Shown one piece after another: positions 18,555 through 28,649 of a stretch of 64,000 bases of DNA. A program made the translations under genes and the position numbers. Source of the DNA: Prochlorococcus sp. AG-311-D23 (GTDB lineage: Bacteria; Cyanobacteriota; Cyanobacteriia; PCC-6307; Cyanobiaceae); the NCBI GenBank assembly GCA_003284445.1, contig QBVH01000002.1:1-64000 (forward strand), written 5' to 3'. Each line of letters begins with the position of its first letter. Positions within the stretch are counted from its first letter, which is position 1. Below the pieces are notes generated by a model. That model did no database searches. It saw only the letters and a list, made by a program, of their open reading frames with translations, and was not told the origin of the DNA.

Positions 18555-21332
18555 TCAATTATGTCTTTCAGTCGCTGGATTGGTAAGTTCATGATTTATT
18601 TCTTTTGCTTGATTTATATCTTCAGCTTCACAGACTGGAAATCTATCCATTAGTTTCATCGCTGCCTTAGCATTATTTCTAAGTTGTCTACTCACAGCTT
18701 CGCAATAGGGAATCTGTGAAAGTAAATCATTTGTCCTTCTTAGAATTCTTACAACATCTCCTTCATCTAACGAAGTATTTGAAATCAGATCAGTCCAAGT
18801 ACTACCTCTCGCCCATGCCTCTACTAAGCCCATTAACTCTGAACTCCATAAGATTGGGATTTCTATACCAAATCGTTCTTGAACTCTAAATAATTCTCTT
18901 CTAATATTTGATAAATCATTGAATGCTTCATCCGCAATTACACTTGGAATAAATCCAGACCATAGATCAGGGCGATTGACTTCTGTCGCAATTGACTGAA
19001 TAACTCCAGCTAATTCTGTTGGTGTTAGTTCATCAAAATGTCCACTCATCAAAGCCAAGCCTAGCCATAACTCATTTTCACCTCTAAAGGATCCAATACT
19101 CCTCCCAATTTCTGTAGGGTTTAAATCGTCCAAGCATCCGAAGTGGTTTAGTACTTTAATTAGCGATAAGAAAGTTTCCCAGTGACGATTTGACCTGTCG
19201 TAAAGCATCTCCTCACGTTCATGTATTTCAATACCCAGTTCGTCCATTTTTCGTCTATGTTTCTTTAATTTTTTCTTATCCCCCCATCGATGCGCTGGCT
19301 GAATCAATAATTCATCATCCAGAGATTTAACTAATTTAGCTTGAGATAAAACCTCACTAGCAAGATCATACTGAGCTGTTCTCATATCATTTTTCTGAGC
19401 CAAGTTTGAGATTATTAAAGCTATTTCATTGCTTAGTAAATCACCATGATGTATTTCACCTAATCTACTAATTTCAGGAGTTGTAAGATGCAATACGTCT
19501 AAGCAAGTCAAATCAGCATAAAGACTAACAACTTCCTTGCAAGCAATAAGTATCCAAATATTTTCATCTGTTAAGCATAATAATTGAGCTTGTCTATCTC
19601 CTTTTTGTATCTTTTGAATAATGACTGCAGGTGTAACTTTCCCTCGAAATTGTGATGTCTTCAGACTTATGAGGGTTCCATTATTTGCAAATTCTAAGGC
19701 TAAGATCAATTCATTAGATAAGGTTTCTGCTGATTGTTTTTGGAGAATTTTTAATAGTCTTCTTTCTTCCTTGAGATGACTTTTTATTTTCTCATATCTT
19801 TCAAAATCGGACCATGGTATGTCTTCTGAAAAAATTTTATACTCTTTAAGCTCCTCTTTTAATCTAGATAACTCCTCTTCTTCTTCAACTAAATCCAAGC
19901 TCGCCAAGTATCTACTAAAGCTTCTCTCTATCAATTCTTTTGATTTATCTAAGTCATAACGCTGTAATAGATTCAGTACCATGCCATAGCTGGGTGTGAA
20001 TTGACTAATCAGTGGATCGGCTGGACTTGTAGCTAATTGACCAGCTTCTCGAACCCCTTCAAATCGAGTTTGTAAAGTGACCACATAGCCTCTAGAGTCA
20101 AGCCCTCTTCTTCCAGCCCTACCAGCCATTTGTAAGAATTCACTCCCCATTAATTGACGATGTCCATTATCTGATCTTTTCGACAACATAGATATAATTG
20201 TGCTTCTAGCCGGCATATTGATTCCTGCAGCTAAGGTTTCAGTTGCAAAAACAACCTTTATCAATCCTTCTTGAAATAATTCCTCTATCAACTCCTTCCA
20301 TGCAGGAAGAACTCCTGCATGATGAGATGCAATCCCATTAAATAAAGCTTTTATATGTAATTCATCTCTCAAACCTTCTGAATTTAAAATTATATATTTT
20401 TCAAATCGATCTTGAATTAGTTTTCTTTCTTCTTGGTTCACTAAACAAGTATTAGCTATTGTTTTCACAGCCTTATCACAACCACGACGACTAAATATGA
20501 AATAAATAGCGGGTAACATATTTCTTTCTGCCAATTTCGATATAACAAAGCCCAGTGATGGAGATTCAGGTTGAGAAGGCTTGGATAATCGTCCTCTCTT
20601 CTTATGTGATTTTGATGGGCGCCAAATTTTACAGTTTGGATGTAATCCAGTTCCTTTATCATTGAGTAATGGATGAAGTCCTTTAGCACTACAAAAATTG
20701 AATTCCAGGGGAACTGGCCTTAAATCACTAGATATCAAATCTGTAGGCCCATGAACTTGCTCAATCCAATCAGTTAATTGACCTGCATTGGCAACGGTTG
20801 CAGATAGAGCAACGAACTGAACAGATTTAGGACAATGAATAATTGATTCCTCCCACACTGTGCCTCTATGAGCATCATTCATGTAATGACATTCATCAAG
20901 AACAACAGTTTCTATATCAAGTAGAGGGTCATCATTTCTGTCTGCTGCTGCATAAAGCATATTTCTAAAAATTTCAGTAGTCATGACAAGAATCGAAGCC
21001 TCTCTATTCAGGCTTAAATCACCTGTTAAAAGGCCCACATTGTTTGAACCAAATTGATTTCTAAAGTCTCTTAGCTTTTGATTAGATAAAGCTTTTAAAG
21101 GCGTTGTATAAAACACCTTGCTTCCATGAGAAATTGCTCTATAAATCGCATACTCACCAATAAGTGTTTTTCCTGATCCTGTGGGAGCACTTACAACTAC
21201 AGAGTGTCCTTGGTTGAGTGAATCAATTGCTTTCAGTTGAAATTCATCCAATGCAAAAGGAAAAATCTCCTCTGGATTTAAATTGTTTTGGAGGATTTCG
21301 TTTTCAGACGTATCTCTTTCTGATGAAGCCAT
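18555..21332 (-). CDS. Ski2-like DEAD/DECH-box helicase
   Basis: A 925-residue superfamily 2 RNA helicase. Motif I is SAPTGSGKTLIGEYA (about 50), motif II is DECHYM (DExH type), motif III is SATVAN, and motif VI is QMAGRAGRRGLD near 410. The C-terminal half resembles the DSHCT region of Ski2/Mtr4 proteins. Cyanobacteria and plants have this type, linked in plants to organelle RNA processing (ISE2). RNA turnover or ribosome-related function is inferred from family. It is divergent from the biotin operon. Confidence 0.85.
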   Translation of the reverse strand: MASSERDTSENEILQNNLNPEEIFPFALDEFQLKAIDSLNQGHSVVVSAPTGSGKTLIGEYAIYRAISHGSKVFYTTPLKALSNQKLRDFRNQFGSNNVGLLTGDLSLNREASILVMTTEIFRNMLYAAADRNDDPLLDIETVVLDECHYMNDAHRGTVWEESIIHCPKSVQFVALSATVANAGQLTDWIEQVHGPTDLISSDLRPVPLEFNFCSAKGLHPLLNDKGTGLHPNCKIWRPSKSHKKRGRLSKPSQPESPSLGFVISKLAERNMLPAIYFIFSRRGCDKAVKTIANTCLVNQEERKLIQDRFEKYIILNSEGLRDELHIKALFNGIASHHAGVLPAWKELIEELFQEGLIKVVFATETLAAGINMPARSTIISMLSKRSDNGHRQLMGSEFLQMAGRAGRRGLDSRGYVVTLQTRFEGVREAGQLATSPADPLISQFTPSYGMVLNLLQRYDLDKSKELIERSFSRYLASLDLVEEEEELSRLKEELKEYKIFSEDIPWSDFERYEKIKSHLKEERRLLKILQKQSAETLSNELILALEFANNGTLISLKTSQFRGKVTPAVIIQKIQKGDRQAQLLCLTDENIWILIACKEVVSLYADLTCLDVLHLTTPEISRLGEIHHGDLLSNEIALIISNLAQKNDMRTAQYDLASEVLSQAKLVKSLDDELLIQPAHRWGDKKKLKKHRRKMDELGIEIHEREEMLYDRSNRHWETFLSLIKVLNHFGCLDDLNPTEIGRSIGSFRGENELWLGLALMSGHFDELTPTELAGVIQSIATEVNRPDLWSGFIPSVIADEAFNDLSNIRRELFRVQERFGIEIPILWSSELMGLVEAWARGSTWTDLISNTSLDEGDVVRILRRTNDLLSQIPYCEAVSRQLRNNAKAAMKLMDRFPVCEAEDINQAKEINHELTNPATERHN

Positions 21333-21461
21333 TACTAAATCTTAGACGAATATCCTATGACCACATAATTTTTGACGTGGATTAGTAATGAAATCAAAAA
21401 ACTCAAGAAAAAATGTTAAGCCAACACCCAAATCATCAATCCCAGAGGACAAAATAAAAAT

Positions 21462-22604
21462 ATGCCTGAAATCCCTAATTCTAGAATTCGTAAACTGAGG
21501 ACTTGGGTTCCAGGAAAAAGATCATCAGAATTGATTGGTGAAGATGAAAATAAAAATAAAATCACACTAATTGACCTAGCAAGTAATGACTATCTGGATC
21601 TAGCAAGACATCCATTATTAATTGAAGCAGCCAAACACACCTTAGAAACTGATGGAGTTGGTTCTGGAGGATCAAGATTTATTACCGGCAGTAGAAATAT
21701 TCATCAAAAACTTGAAACAAAGCTTGGTGAATGGCTTAATCGTGAGATTGTACTGCTTTACCCGAGTGGTTTCCAGGCGAATCTGGCTGCAGTTTTAGCA
21801 CTTGCTGATCGTCATACTCCTATTATTTGTGATCGTCTGATACACCATTCTCTACTCGTTGGAGTCAAAGCGAGTGGAGCAAAGCTCTTTAGATTCAAAC
21901 ACAACAATTTATCTGAACTTGAAAAGCTTTTAAAAAAGTCCAGACAAAACAATCCTCGAAAAAAACCTTTAGTAATTACTGAAAGCATTTTCAGCATGGA
22001 GGGTACAACAGCTCCCATAAAAGAAATTTCAAAGCTATGCATTGAATACGATTCAAGGTTATTGATAGATGAAGCTCACTCGTTTGGCATCATGGGTTCA
22101 GAAGGAAGAGGTGAGTCATTTGGACTCAAAGAACCAATTTCAATTATCAGTGGGACTTTCGGTAAAGCGTTTGGAAGTGGCGGAGCATTTCTAGCAACAG
22201 ATAAAATAACAGGAGAAAATCTCATACAAAACTGTGGAGCATTTCGCTATACGACTGCATTAGCTCCTCCACTCTGTGCAAGTGCTTTAGCTGCATTAAA
22301 TCTAATAGAAAGAAACCCTTGCTGGGGTAGGGAACTGATAGAGAAATCAATAGATTTAAGAGACAGATTGTCTCAAGTTGGTTGGCAACGACCTGCTGGG
22401 AAAGGCCCAATAATCTCTATAATTCTTGGTTCAGACAGATTAGCCATGGATTATCAAGAAAGACTTGAGGCACAAGGCCTTCTAACTATTGCGATCCGTC
22501 CACCAACTGTCCCCGAAGGTAAATCGAGGCTCAGAGTAGTGATCAGACGAAATACTCCAGTTCAGGCCTTCGAAAGACTTGTCGACGTTCTTAAAAACAA
22601 ATGA
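21462..22604 (+). CDS. bioF: 8-amino-7-oxononanoate synthase
   Basis: PLP enzyme condensing pimeloyl-ACP with alanine, first step of biotin ring assembly. The PLP Lys is in SGTFGKAFGSGG (about 235); upstream are GSGGSRFITGS and DEAHSFGIMG. It has 380 residues. It opens a tight five-gene operon (bioF-bioK-bioC-bioD-bioA) in which the first four genes overlap, so the whole pathway except bioB is made together. Confidence 0.95.
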   Translation: MPEIPNSRIRKLRTWVPGKRSSELIGEDENKNKITLIDLASNDYLDLARHPLLIEAAKHTLETDGVGSGGSRFITGSRNIHQKLETKLGEWLNREIVLLYPSGFQANLAAVLALADRHTPIICDRLIHHSLLVGVKASGAKLFRFKHNNLSELEKLLKKSRQNNPRKKPLVITESIFSMEGTTAPIKEISKLCIEYDSRLLIDEAHSFGIMGSEGRGESFGLKEPISIISGTFGKAFGSGGAFLATDKITGENLIQNCGAFRYTTALAPPLCASALAALNLIERNPCWGRELIEKSIDLRDRLSQVGWQRPAGKGPIISIILGSDRLAMDYQERLEAQGLLTIAIRPPTVPEGKSRLRVVIRRNTPVQAFERLVDVLKNK

Positions 22605-23329
22605 AAGAAATAATCGCTATGCATGGGTGGGCTGGTGATAGCAATCAATGGTCAAATTGGGAAAAGATATTTAAGTGTTGTGAATGGGAATGGCAAACTT
22701 CTGAACGAGGATACAAAGCCATAAATCCACACACACCAAAATGGATTAACAACTCAAACCAAGACAAATCAAAAAGGGTTGCCATATGTCACTCTCTTGG
22801 TTCACATTTGATAGAAAAACAAGTTTTACACTCAGCTACACACGTTATATTAATCAATAGTTTTAGTCGTTTTATTCCAAGTGGTAAAGAGAATCGCCCT
22901 GTACAAATGGTCCTCAGTAAGATGATGAATACAATTAATACACCCAATGAAGCGTCTATGTTAAGAAAATTTCATATAAAAGCTTATAAACCGAATTTTA
23001 TAGATACTGAGTCAATCGAATCCAATCTCATCAATATCTCAGATCTAGGAAGGGTGAGACTAAAAAATGATTTAATACGTCTGATTAATTCTAATTCTCT
23101 ACCAATTGGATTAAATACTCATGCCAACGTCCTTATTGTTAACAGTGAAGAAGACTATATATTGGCTAATAAAACGAAAGCAAAGCTAGCTGAAGATTTA
23201 GGAAACCACTTAGAGTTCCTACCAAAAACAATCAACCTTCAAGACGAAGGGCATTCGATTACAAAAATTGAAAATATCAAAAAAATAAAACACTGGCTAG
23301 AATTCGATCATGAAAAAAACATGGTCTAG
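22601..23329 (+). CDS. bioK: Alpha/beta hydrolase, pimeloyl-ACP methyl ester esterase BioK
   Basis: Predicted to release the methyl group from pimeloyl-ACP methyl ester, ending the BioC-initiated pimelate route. The 242 residues show an oxyanion-type HGWAGD (8-13), the nucleophile elbow CHSLGS with Ser65, an acid in VNSEEDY and a His in DEGHSITK. BioK is the distinct esterase reported in Prochlorococcus and Synechococcus in place of BioH; I recall that from the literature. It overlaps bioF by four bases and bioC by 20, and its place between them strongly supports the role. Confidence 0.85.
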   Translation: MKEIIAMHGWAGDSNQWSNWEKIFKCCEWEWQTSERGYKAINPHTPKWINNSNQDKSKRVAICHSLGSHLIEKQVLHSATHVILINSFSRFIPSGKENRPVQMVLSKMMNTINTPNEASMLRKFHIKAYKPNFIDTESIESNLINISDLGRVRLKNDLIRLINSNSLPIGLNTHANVLIVNSEEDYILANKTKAKLAEDLGNHLEFLPKTINLQDEGHSITKIENIKKIKHWLEFDHEKNMV

Positions 23330-24065
23330 CCAAGTTAATAAGAACTTTAATGAAGCTGCATTAAGTTATGACAAATCAGCATCAATTCAAAAAAATACTG
23401 CTTTAAAACTTGCAAAAATATGTTCTTATCATTCAATTAAACATGGACTATGGGTTGACCTTGGTTCTGGCACTGGACTACTCGCTAAATCATTAGAAGA
23501 TATCTATCCAAATCAAAATGTATTGAGATTAGATAATTCTAAAAAGATGATTGATCAACATTCAGAAAAGAGTGTTAAACAACTTTGGGATTTAAATAAT
23601 GGGTTACCTAAGTGGTCTAAGAAACCAAATTTATTAGCTTCAAGTTTTGTTTTACATTGGCTTGATAATCCACAAAAGAAACTTAAGGAATGGTTCAATT
23701 CTATAAGCTTAGATGGATGGATTGCTTTAGCAATCCCAATCCAAGGAAGTTTTCCAGAATGGTATAAAGCTGCAGAAAAGGCAAATTTAACATGTACGGC
23801 TCTTGATTTACCATCATACGACTCACTCATTAGAGTCGTTCCGAAACAAAGTATTTTATATGATAAAATTGAAGTTGTTACACAAACAACTAAGAAGGCG
23901 ACTTCTTTACTAAAACCGATGATCAAGGTCGGGGCACAAAGTAGTCAGAAGGAAAAATTAAGTGTTTCAGATTGGCGACATCTACTGTCTTTTTGGCCTA
24001 TTTCCAACAAGAATCAACAAGTAAGCCTTAGTTGGTCAATTCAGTTTTTATTAATAAAGCGATGA
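23310..24065 (+). CDS. bioC: Malonyl-ACP O-methyltransferase BioC
   Basis: SAM-dependent methyltransferase that masks malonyl-ACP so that fatty acid enzymes can build the pimeloyl chain. Motif I is LWVDLGSGTGLLAKSL (about 50-63), followed by RLDNSKKMID and ASSFVLHWLDNP, typical of BioC. It has 251 residues. It overlaps bioK by 20 bases and bioD by four. Confidence 0.93.
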   Translation: MKKTWSSQVNKNFNEAALSYDKSASIQKNTALKLAKICSYHSIKHGLWVDLGSGTGLLAKSLEDIYPNQNVLRLDNSKKMIDQHSEKSVKQLWDLNNGLPKWSKKPNLLASSFVLHWLDNPQKKLKEWFNSISLDGWIALAIPIQGSFPEWYKAAEKANLTCTALDLPSYDSLIRVVPKQSILYDKIEVVTQTTKKATSLLKPMIKVGAQSSQKEKLSVSDWRHLLSFWPISNKNQQVSLSWSIQFLLIKR

Positions 24066-24712
24066 GTGCTTTTTCAAAAAGAATTATTATTTGTGGTACG
24101 GATACAGATGTAGGTAAAACGATAGTTAGTAGTTTTTTCGTCCAAGGTCTAAAAGGTATCTATTGGAAACCCATTCAAAGTGGAACAGAGGAAGGTACAG
24201 ACACCAAAACTGTTTGCAATCTCTTAAATCTTGAACCTAACCGCTATATTTCTGAACGATATAAATTCAAGGCTCCTGTCTCTCCACACTGGGCTGCGGA
24301 ACAAGAGTCTGGTTTTATTGAACCAAGCAATTTAAAATTACCAGACTTAGATGAATTACTAATCATAGAAACTGCAGGGGGTTTAATGGTCCCTTTAAAT
24401 CGAGATTGGTTACAAATAGACCAATTAAAGGTTTGGGGAGCTCCCATAATTCTTGTGGCCAGAACTGGTCTGGGCACTCTCAATCACACCTTGTTAAGTC
24501 TAGAAGCATTAAGACATAGAAATTTAGTTGTATTAGGAATAGTATTAAACGGACCTCCACACAATGACAATCCGAAGACACTAGAGCAATTTGGAGATAC
24601 TAAAATTCTTGCAAGTCTTCCTATCTTTGACGAGGTCAATACAAAAGTACTTTCACAAGAATGGAATAAACAGCAATTAGATCAAAAGCTTAAAGAATAC
24701 ATTCGACATTAA
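24062..24712 (+). CDS. bioD: Dethiobiotin synthetase
   Basis: ATP-dependent carboxylation that closes the ureido ring of dethiobiotin. P-loop GTDTDVGKTIVSS lies at the N-terminus; IIETAGGLMVPL is the conserved second motif. I take the ATG at 24062, forming an ATGA overlap with the bioC stop, rather than the ATG 30 bases upstream inside bioC. That gives 216 residues. It is followed by bioA after a 49-base gap. Confidence 0.93.
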   Translation: MSAFSKRIIICGTDTDVGKTIVSSFFVQGLKGIYWKPIQSGTEEGTDTKTVCNLLNLEPNRYISERYKFKAPVSPHWAAEQESGFIEPSNLKLPDLDELLIIETAGGLMVPLNRDWLQIDQLKVWGAPIILVARTGLGTLNHTLLSLEALRHRNLVVLGIVLNGPPHNDNPKTLEQFGDTKILASLPIFDEVNTKVLSQEWNKQQLDQKLKEYIRH

Positions 24713-24761
24713 AAAAATTTTTTTCTTAATCAAAAGATTATTTTGACTTCAATCAAGTTAA

Positions 24762-26087
24762 ATGAAACAAGAGGGAAAACTAAATTTGATGAATGAGAAA
24801 GAAAATTCAAATCAAACTTTTCAGAATCCTCATATATGGCCACCATTCACGCAACTTACATCTTCTAAGCCTCAATTATTGGTTGAAAAAGCCAAAGGTG
24901 CCCTTTTACTTCCTAAAGACAGCGCTCCAATAATCGATGGTATAAGTAGCTGGTGGGTCACTCTTCATGGTCATGCAAATGAATATATTGCTAAGGCTAT
25001 CGCAACGCAAGCAGAGCAATTAGAACAAATTATCTTTGCAGATTTCACTCATCCTCAAGCTGAGCTATTAGCTAATCGACTAAGTAAATTAACAGGTCTA
25101 GAAAAGTTATTCTTTTCAGATAATGGCTCTACAGCAGTAGAAGTAGCTTTAAAAATGGCTCGTCAATGGTGGATAAATAAAGGGGACAATAGATCTCAAA
25201 TCATTGCATTCGAAGGTGCCTACCATGGAGACACATTCGGAGCTATGGCAGTAGGCGAACGAAATATATTTAGCGAGCCTTTTGATCAAATGTTATTTCC
25301 TGTTAGCAGAGTCCCTTGGCCTGAGACATGGTGGGGCGACGAAGATTTTGAAAGACGAGAAAAGGAGGTTTTAGAAACTCTTGATCACCTCCTAAAGACA
25401 CCAACTATTGCTGTAATTCTTGAACCTTTAGTGCAAGGTGCTGGAGGAATGCGAATGGTTCGTTCTGAATTTTTAGTAGAAGTCGAAGAACGAATTCGCC
25501 AAGCTGATTCTTTACTGATTGCAGATGAAGTCTTAACTGGCTTTGGAAGGTGTGGAGAACTATTCGCTTTTCAAAGAGCAGGATTAAAGCCAGACCTCAT
25601 ATCACTCTCAAAAGGGTTAACCGGTGGATTCCTTCCAATGGGAATTACTATGTCCAGCAAAAGGATTTCTATGGGTTTCCTTGGGGAAGATCCCAAGCAA
25701 ACTTTCTGGCACGGTCATAGTTTCACAGCTAACCCCTTAGGCTGCGCAGCTGCGAATGCCAGCTTAGATCTTTTAGAAAACCGCCCTCAAAAATATTTGG
25801 ATTTTGAGTCACGTCATCTACCTCATCTGCAAAAAATAACTGAAGATCCAAGAATTGAATGTCCTAGAATTACAGGAACCATTGCTGCTTTTAATATTAA
25901 AGTGAAAGGTAAAAAAGGATATTTAAGTTCCGTTGGAAAAATCATGAAAGCAAGTGCATTGAGGGTTGGTGTTTTCATTAGGCCACTAGGAGATGTAGTG
26001 TATCTAATGCCACCACTGTGTATTACAGATGAAGAATTAGAAAAATGCTATTATGGGATCCAAGAGGGTTTAAATTCTCTATCCTAG
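24762..26087 (+). CDS. bioA: Adenosylmethionine-8-amino-7-oxononanoate aminotransferase
   Basis: PLP aminotransferase making 7,8-diaminopelargonate with SAM as amino donor. The PLP Lys lies in ISLSKGLTGGFLPMG (about 285), with DEVLTGFGRCG before it and the FEGAYHGDTFGAMAVG segment near 155. It has 441 residues from the first ATG; a second ATG at 24789 gives 432 residues and is equally plausible. It closes the biotin operon; bioB is not in this window. Confidence 0.94.
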   Translation: MKQEGKLNLMNEKENSNQTFQNPHIWPPFTQLTSSKPQLLVEKAKGALLLPKDSAPIIDGISSWWVTLHGHANEYIAKAIATQAEQLEQIIFADFTHPQAELLANRLSKLTGLEKLFFSDNGSTAVEVALKMARQWWINKGDNRSQIIAFEGAYHGDTFGAMAVGERNIFSEPFDQMLFPVSRVPWPETWWGDEDFERREKEVLETLDHLLKTPTIAVILEPLVQGAGGMRMVRSEFLVEVEERIRQADSLLIADEVLTGFGRCGELFAFQRAGLKPDLISLSKGLTGGFLPMGITMSSKRISMGFLGEDPKQTFWHGHSFTANPLGCAAANASLDLLENRPQKYLDFESRHLPHLQKITEDPRIECPRITGTIAAFNIKVKGKKGYLSSVGKIMKASALRVGVFIRPLGDVVYLMPPLCITDEELEKCYYGIQEGLNSLS

Positions 26088-26145
26088 AATTTTTCTTTAC
26101 CAAGACTCTCAGCACATAGCTACATAATTAGTTCTAAAATCAAAC

Positions 26146-26586
26146 TTACATCAACCAACTCGGAGTAAAATTAAGGTTTCCGCCTCTTAAAAAAGCAATA
26201 AACACTCCTAAAGCCAGGCTCAAGAAAATAGAGGTAATTAAAAGAAGAAGTGAAAACAGTTCTCCTCCTGAGAATGGGCGCCTTACTCCTATCGATTTAG
26301 AAAATTGTACAGGTTTTATATTTGTTAAATAAGGTTCCTTCTTCTGACTTATAAGATTATTCTTTTTTTCTACAAATAAGTCATAGTTTGCCCTTAGGAC
26401 AGGATCACTCAATAAATCATATGCCTCACAAACATGTTGAAATTGCCTTGTCGCCTCATCACTTGGCAAAGATGTCGTATCCGGATGAAGTCGCTTACTT
26501 AATTGACGGAAAGCTTTTCTGAGTTCTGCGTTATTAGCAGAGGGAGAAACACCAAGCAGTTCGTAACAATTAGAAGAAGGAGTCAA
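26146..26586 (-). CDS. J-domain protein with C-terminal membrane anchor
   Basis: A 146-residue DnaJ-type co-chaperone lacking the Gly/Phe and zinc-finger regions. The J domain (1-68) has the obligatory HPD at 34-36 in KRLHPDTTS. A single membrane segment is visible near 108-131 (LFSLLLLITSIFLSLALGVF), which would anchor it with the J domain in the cytoplasm. It probably recruits a DnaK to a membrane client, which cannot be named. It is divergent from rsmG. Confidence 0.85.
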   Translation of the reverse strand: MTPSSNCYELLGVSPSANNAELRKAFRQLSKRLHPDTTSLPSDEATRQFQHVCEAYDLLSDPVLRANYDLFVEKKNNLISQKKEPYLTNIKPVQFSKSIGVRRPFSGGELFSLLLLITSIFLSLALGVFIAFLRGGNLNFTPSWLM

Positions 26587-26664
26587 CTAAAGAAAATATG
26601 ATCTAATAATGTATAGATTTTATCTAAATATCTCTAGTCTGACTATTTCTTAAAACAATTCAAA

Positions 26665-27411
26665 ATGTCTACTGATAAAAACAATAAGAAAGCAAACCAT
26701 TTCAGGATATGGAATGAGCTTAAATGGGTGCCCAGCGAAAAACAATTAGCTCAATTTATCCATTTGCAAGAGTTACTTAAAGAATGGAATAAGAAGAGTA
26801 ATCTTACTCGTTTAGTTGATGGAGATGATTTTTGGACAGCACAAGTATGTGACAGCTTGTTGCCACTTCATGAAGAACTTCAATACCCAGAACTTTCTCG
26901 TAAATATATCGATATTGGTTCTGGCTGCGGATTTCCTGGCATAGCAATAGCGATAGCAATCCCTAATTCAAATATTACTCTTTTAGATTCTTCAAGTAAA
27001 AAAACGACTTTTCTGAAAGATGTTTCTAACGAAATTGGATTGAATTCTCGTATAACAGTCGTAACTGAACGAGCTGAGATAGCAGGAAGGGATCCAATCC
27101 TTCGAAGTAATTTTGACTATGCCATTGCAAGAGCAGTTGCCTCTGCAAATGTAGTCGCAGAATATCTCGTGCCTTTTTTAAATTCGACAGGTCAAGCGCT
27201 CATATTTAAAGGAGGCTGGAGTGAAGCAGAGCAACAAAAACTACAAAAAGCTTTAACTGAACTAAACGCAGAGATCCAACAAACACATAAATTTGTACTT
27301 CCTAATAATCGAGGTATTAGGAATATTATTAGGGTTAGTTCCATTAGTAAATGTCCTAATCAATATCCAAGATCAATTGGTAAACCCAAAAAACAACCTT
27401 TAGGTTACTAA
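26665..27411 (+). CDS. rsmG: 16S rRNA m7G527 methyltransferase RsmG (GidB)
   Basis: Methylates G527 of 16S rRNA. The 248 residues contain WNKKSNLTRL, the SAM site YIDIGSGCGFPGIAIAIA (about 90-107), LLDSSSKKTTFL and AIARAVA, all family landmarks. It overlaps the convergent aldo/keto reductase gene by four bases. Confidence 0.95.
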   Translation: MSTDKNNKKANHFRIWNELKWVPSEKQLAQFIHLQELLKEWNKKSNLTRLVDGDDFWTAQVCDSLLPLHEELQYPELSRKYIDIGSGCGFPGIAIAIAIPNSNITLLDSSSKKTTFLKDVSNEIGLNSRITVVTERAEIAGRDPILRSNFDYAIARAVASANVVAEYLVPFLNSTGQALIFKGGWSEAEQQKLQKALTELNAEIQQTHKFVLPNNRGIRNIIRVSSISKCPNQYPRSIGKPKKQPLGY

Positions 27412-28634
27412 ATTCCCCATAATCTATCTCTTCTTTCTCTACCCAATCTGTCTTTCAATTTTCTAAGTACAAAAGGGATTTCAGAGCTCCACGGGCTATT
27501 AATCAAAACTTTTTTCAAGTCATCCTCGCTGACTTCACAATCCAAACAATCTGCATTTGAGCCTGGGAACCAATGTCCTCCTCTGCCTAAAAGACCATAA
27601 CGATCTTTAGCAAAGCTTTCCAAATCCCAAGCCTCTAATAAATTATTAAGCCATAGTAAAATAGGAATATTAATCTCTCCTGGAGTTTGGTCCCAACTAG
27701 GTAAACCTATCTTCCAAGTAGTCAACCACGAATCTCCAAGCGACTTATAGGAGGCATCTACTAATCGTCTATCTATAATGTCAATCAACCCATGCATACT
27801 ATCCATTTTAGAAATCGCACTTAAATGAATATCCAGATCATCGGGATTGGACGCCCCAACACTTAATGTATGAATTCTTTTATCCCTCAAACAAAACAGA
27901 TCATTAAATTCTATTGGATGCAAAGGACTACATAAATCTAAAAGTTTCAATGACGGTGTATGTAAATGACCTCCCTTATCAGTAGGACTTATAATAAAAA
28001 CCCCCATATCATTAGCTTTTGCTGATTGCAAAGCTCTTTCGTTTTCCTGACGAATAAAATACCAATGCAAATTAACATAATCAAAAAGGCCTGTTTCAAT
28101 TGTTTTAATTATCAGGTCAACGTTTGCATGCGTTGAGAAACCAATATGACCAATAAGACCATCTTTTTGCCAACGACGAACAATATCTAGACATCCAGCA
28201 GGACGAATAGTCATATCTAAGTGCTCAGGAAGATTGATACCATGAATAGCTAATAAATCAATTTTTTTGGAACCTAATCTACTCATACTTAACTCGAGTT
28301 CTTGCTCGAATATCGAAGGATCATTATTTGGGGGGACTTTCGTTTGCAATATTCTTTTTGGGTCATCGATTTGATCGAAGGCCCAGCCTATCTGACGTTC
28401 TGAGGTTCCATAATGACGAGCAGTTTCTATGTGATGCATACCTTTTTGAGACGCATGTTTAATAGTTTTTTGCAAGTTTTCTTGTTCTTGATTATTAATT
28501 TCTTTAGGATCTAAATCCTTCCAGCTTTGTTGAAAGCGCATCCCTCCCAGAGATAAGACTGGCATCTGAATTTCTGTACGCCCAAATCTTCTGCTAGGTA
28601 TTGAATTGTTTGTAGTATCTTTAATCGTTGCCAC
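27408..28634 (-). CDS. Aldo/keto reductase-family oxidoreductase
   Basis: A 408-residue TIM-barrel oxidoreductase. The N-terminus RRFGRTEIQMPVLSLGGMRF, ETARHYGTSERQIG with the catalytic Tyr, QTKVPP with the Lys and LLAIHGI with the His mark the AKR family. The C-terminal extension of about 100 residues contains a lone DCLDCE Cys pair; related proteins carry a ferredoxin-like 4Fe-4S tail, so this may be a reduced version. It is followed upstream by a ferredoxin gene 15 bases away, which suggests an electron-transfer partnership. Substrate unknown. Confidence 0.85.
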   Translation of the reverse strand: MATIKDTTNNSIPSRRFGRTEIQMPVLSLGGMRFQQSWKDLDPKEINNQEQENLQKTIKHASQKGMHHIETARHYGTSERQIGWAFDQIDDPKRILQTKVPPNNDPSIFEQELELSMSRLGSKKIDLLAIHGINLPEHLDMTIRPAGCLDIVRRWQKDGLIGHIGFSTHANVDLIIKTIETGLFDYVNLHWYFIRQENERALQSAKANDMGVFIISPTDKGGHLHTPSLKLLDLCSPLHPIEFNDLFCLRDKRIHTLSVGASNPDDLDIHLSAISKMDSMHGLIDIIDRRLVDASYKSLGDSWLTTWKIGLPSWDQTPGEINIPILLWLNNLLEAWDLESFAKDRYGLLGRGGHWFPGSNADCLDCEVSEDDLKKVLINSPWSSEIPFVLRKLKDRLGRERRDRLWGI

Positions 28635-28649
28635 TTCTATCTTTCAAAG

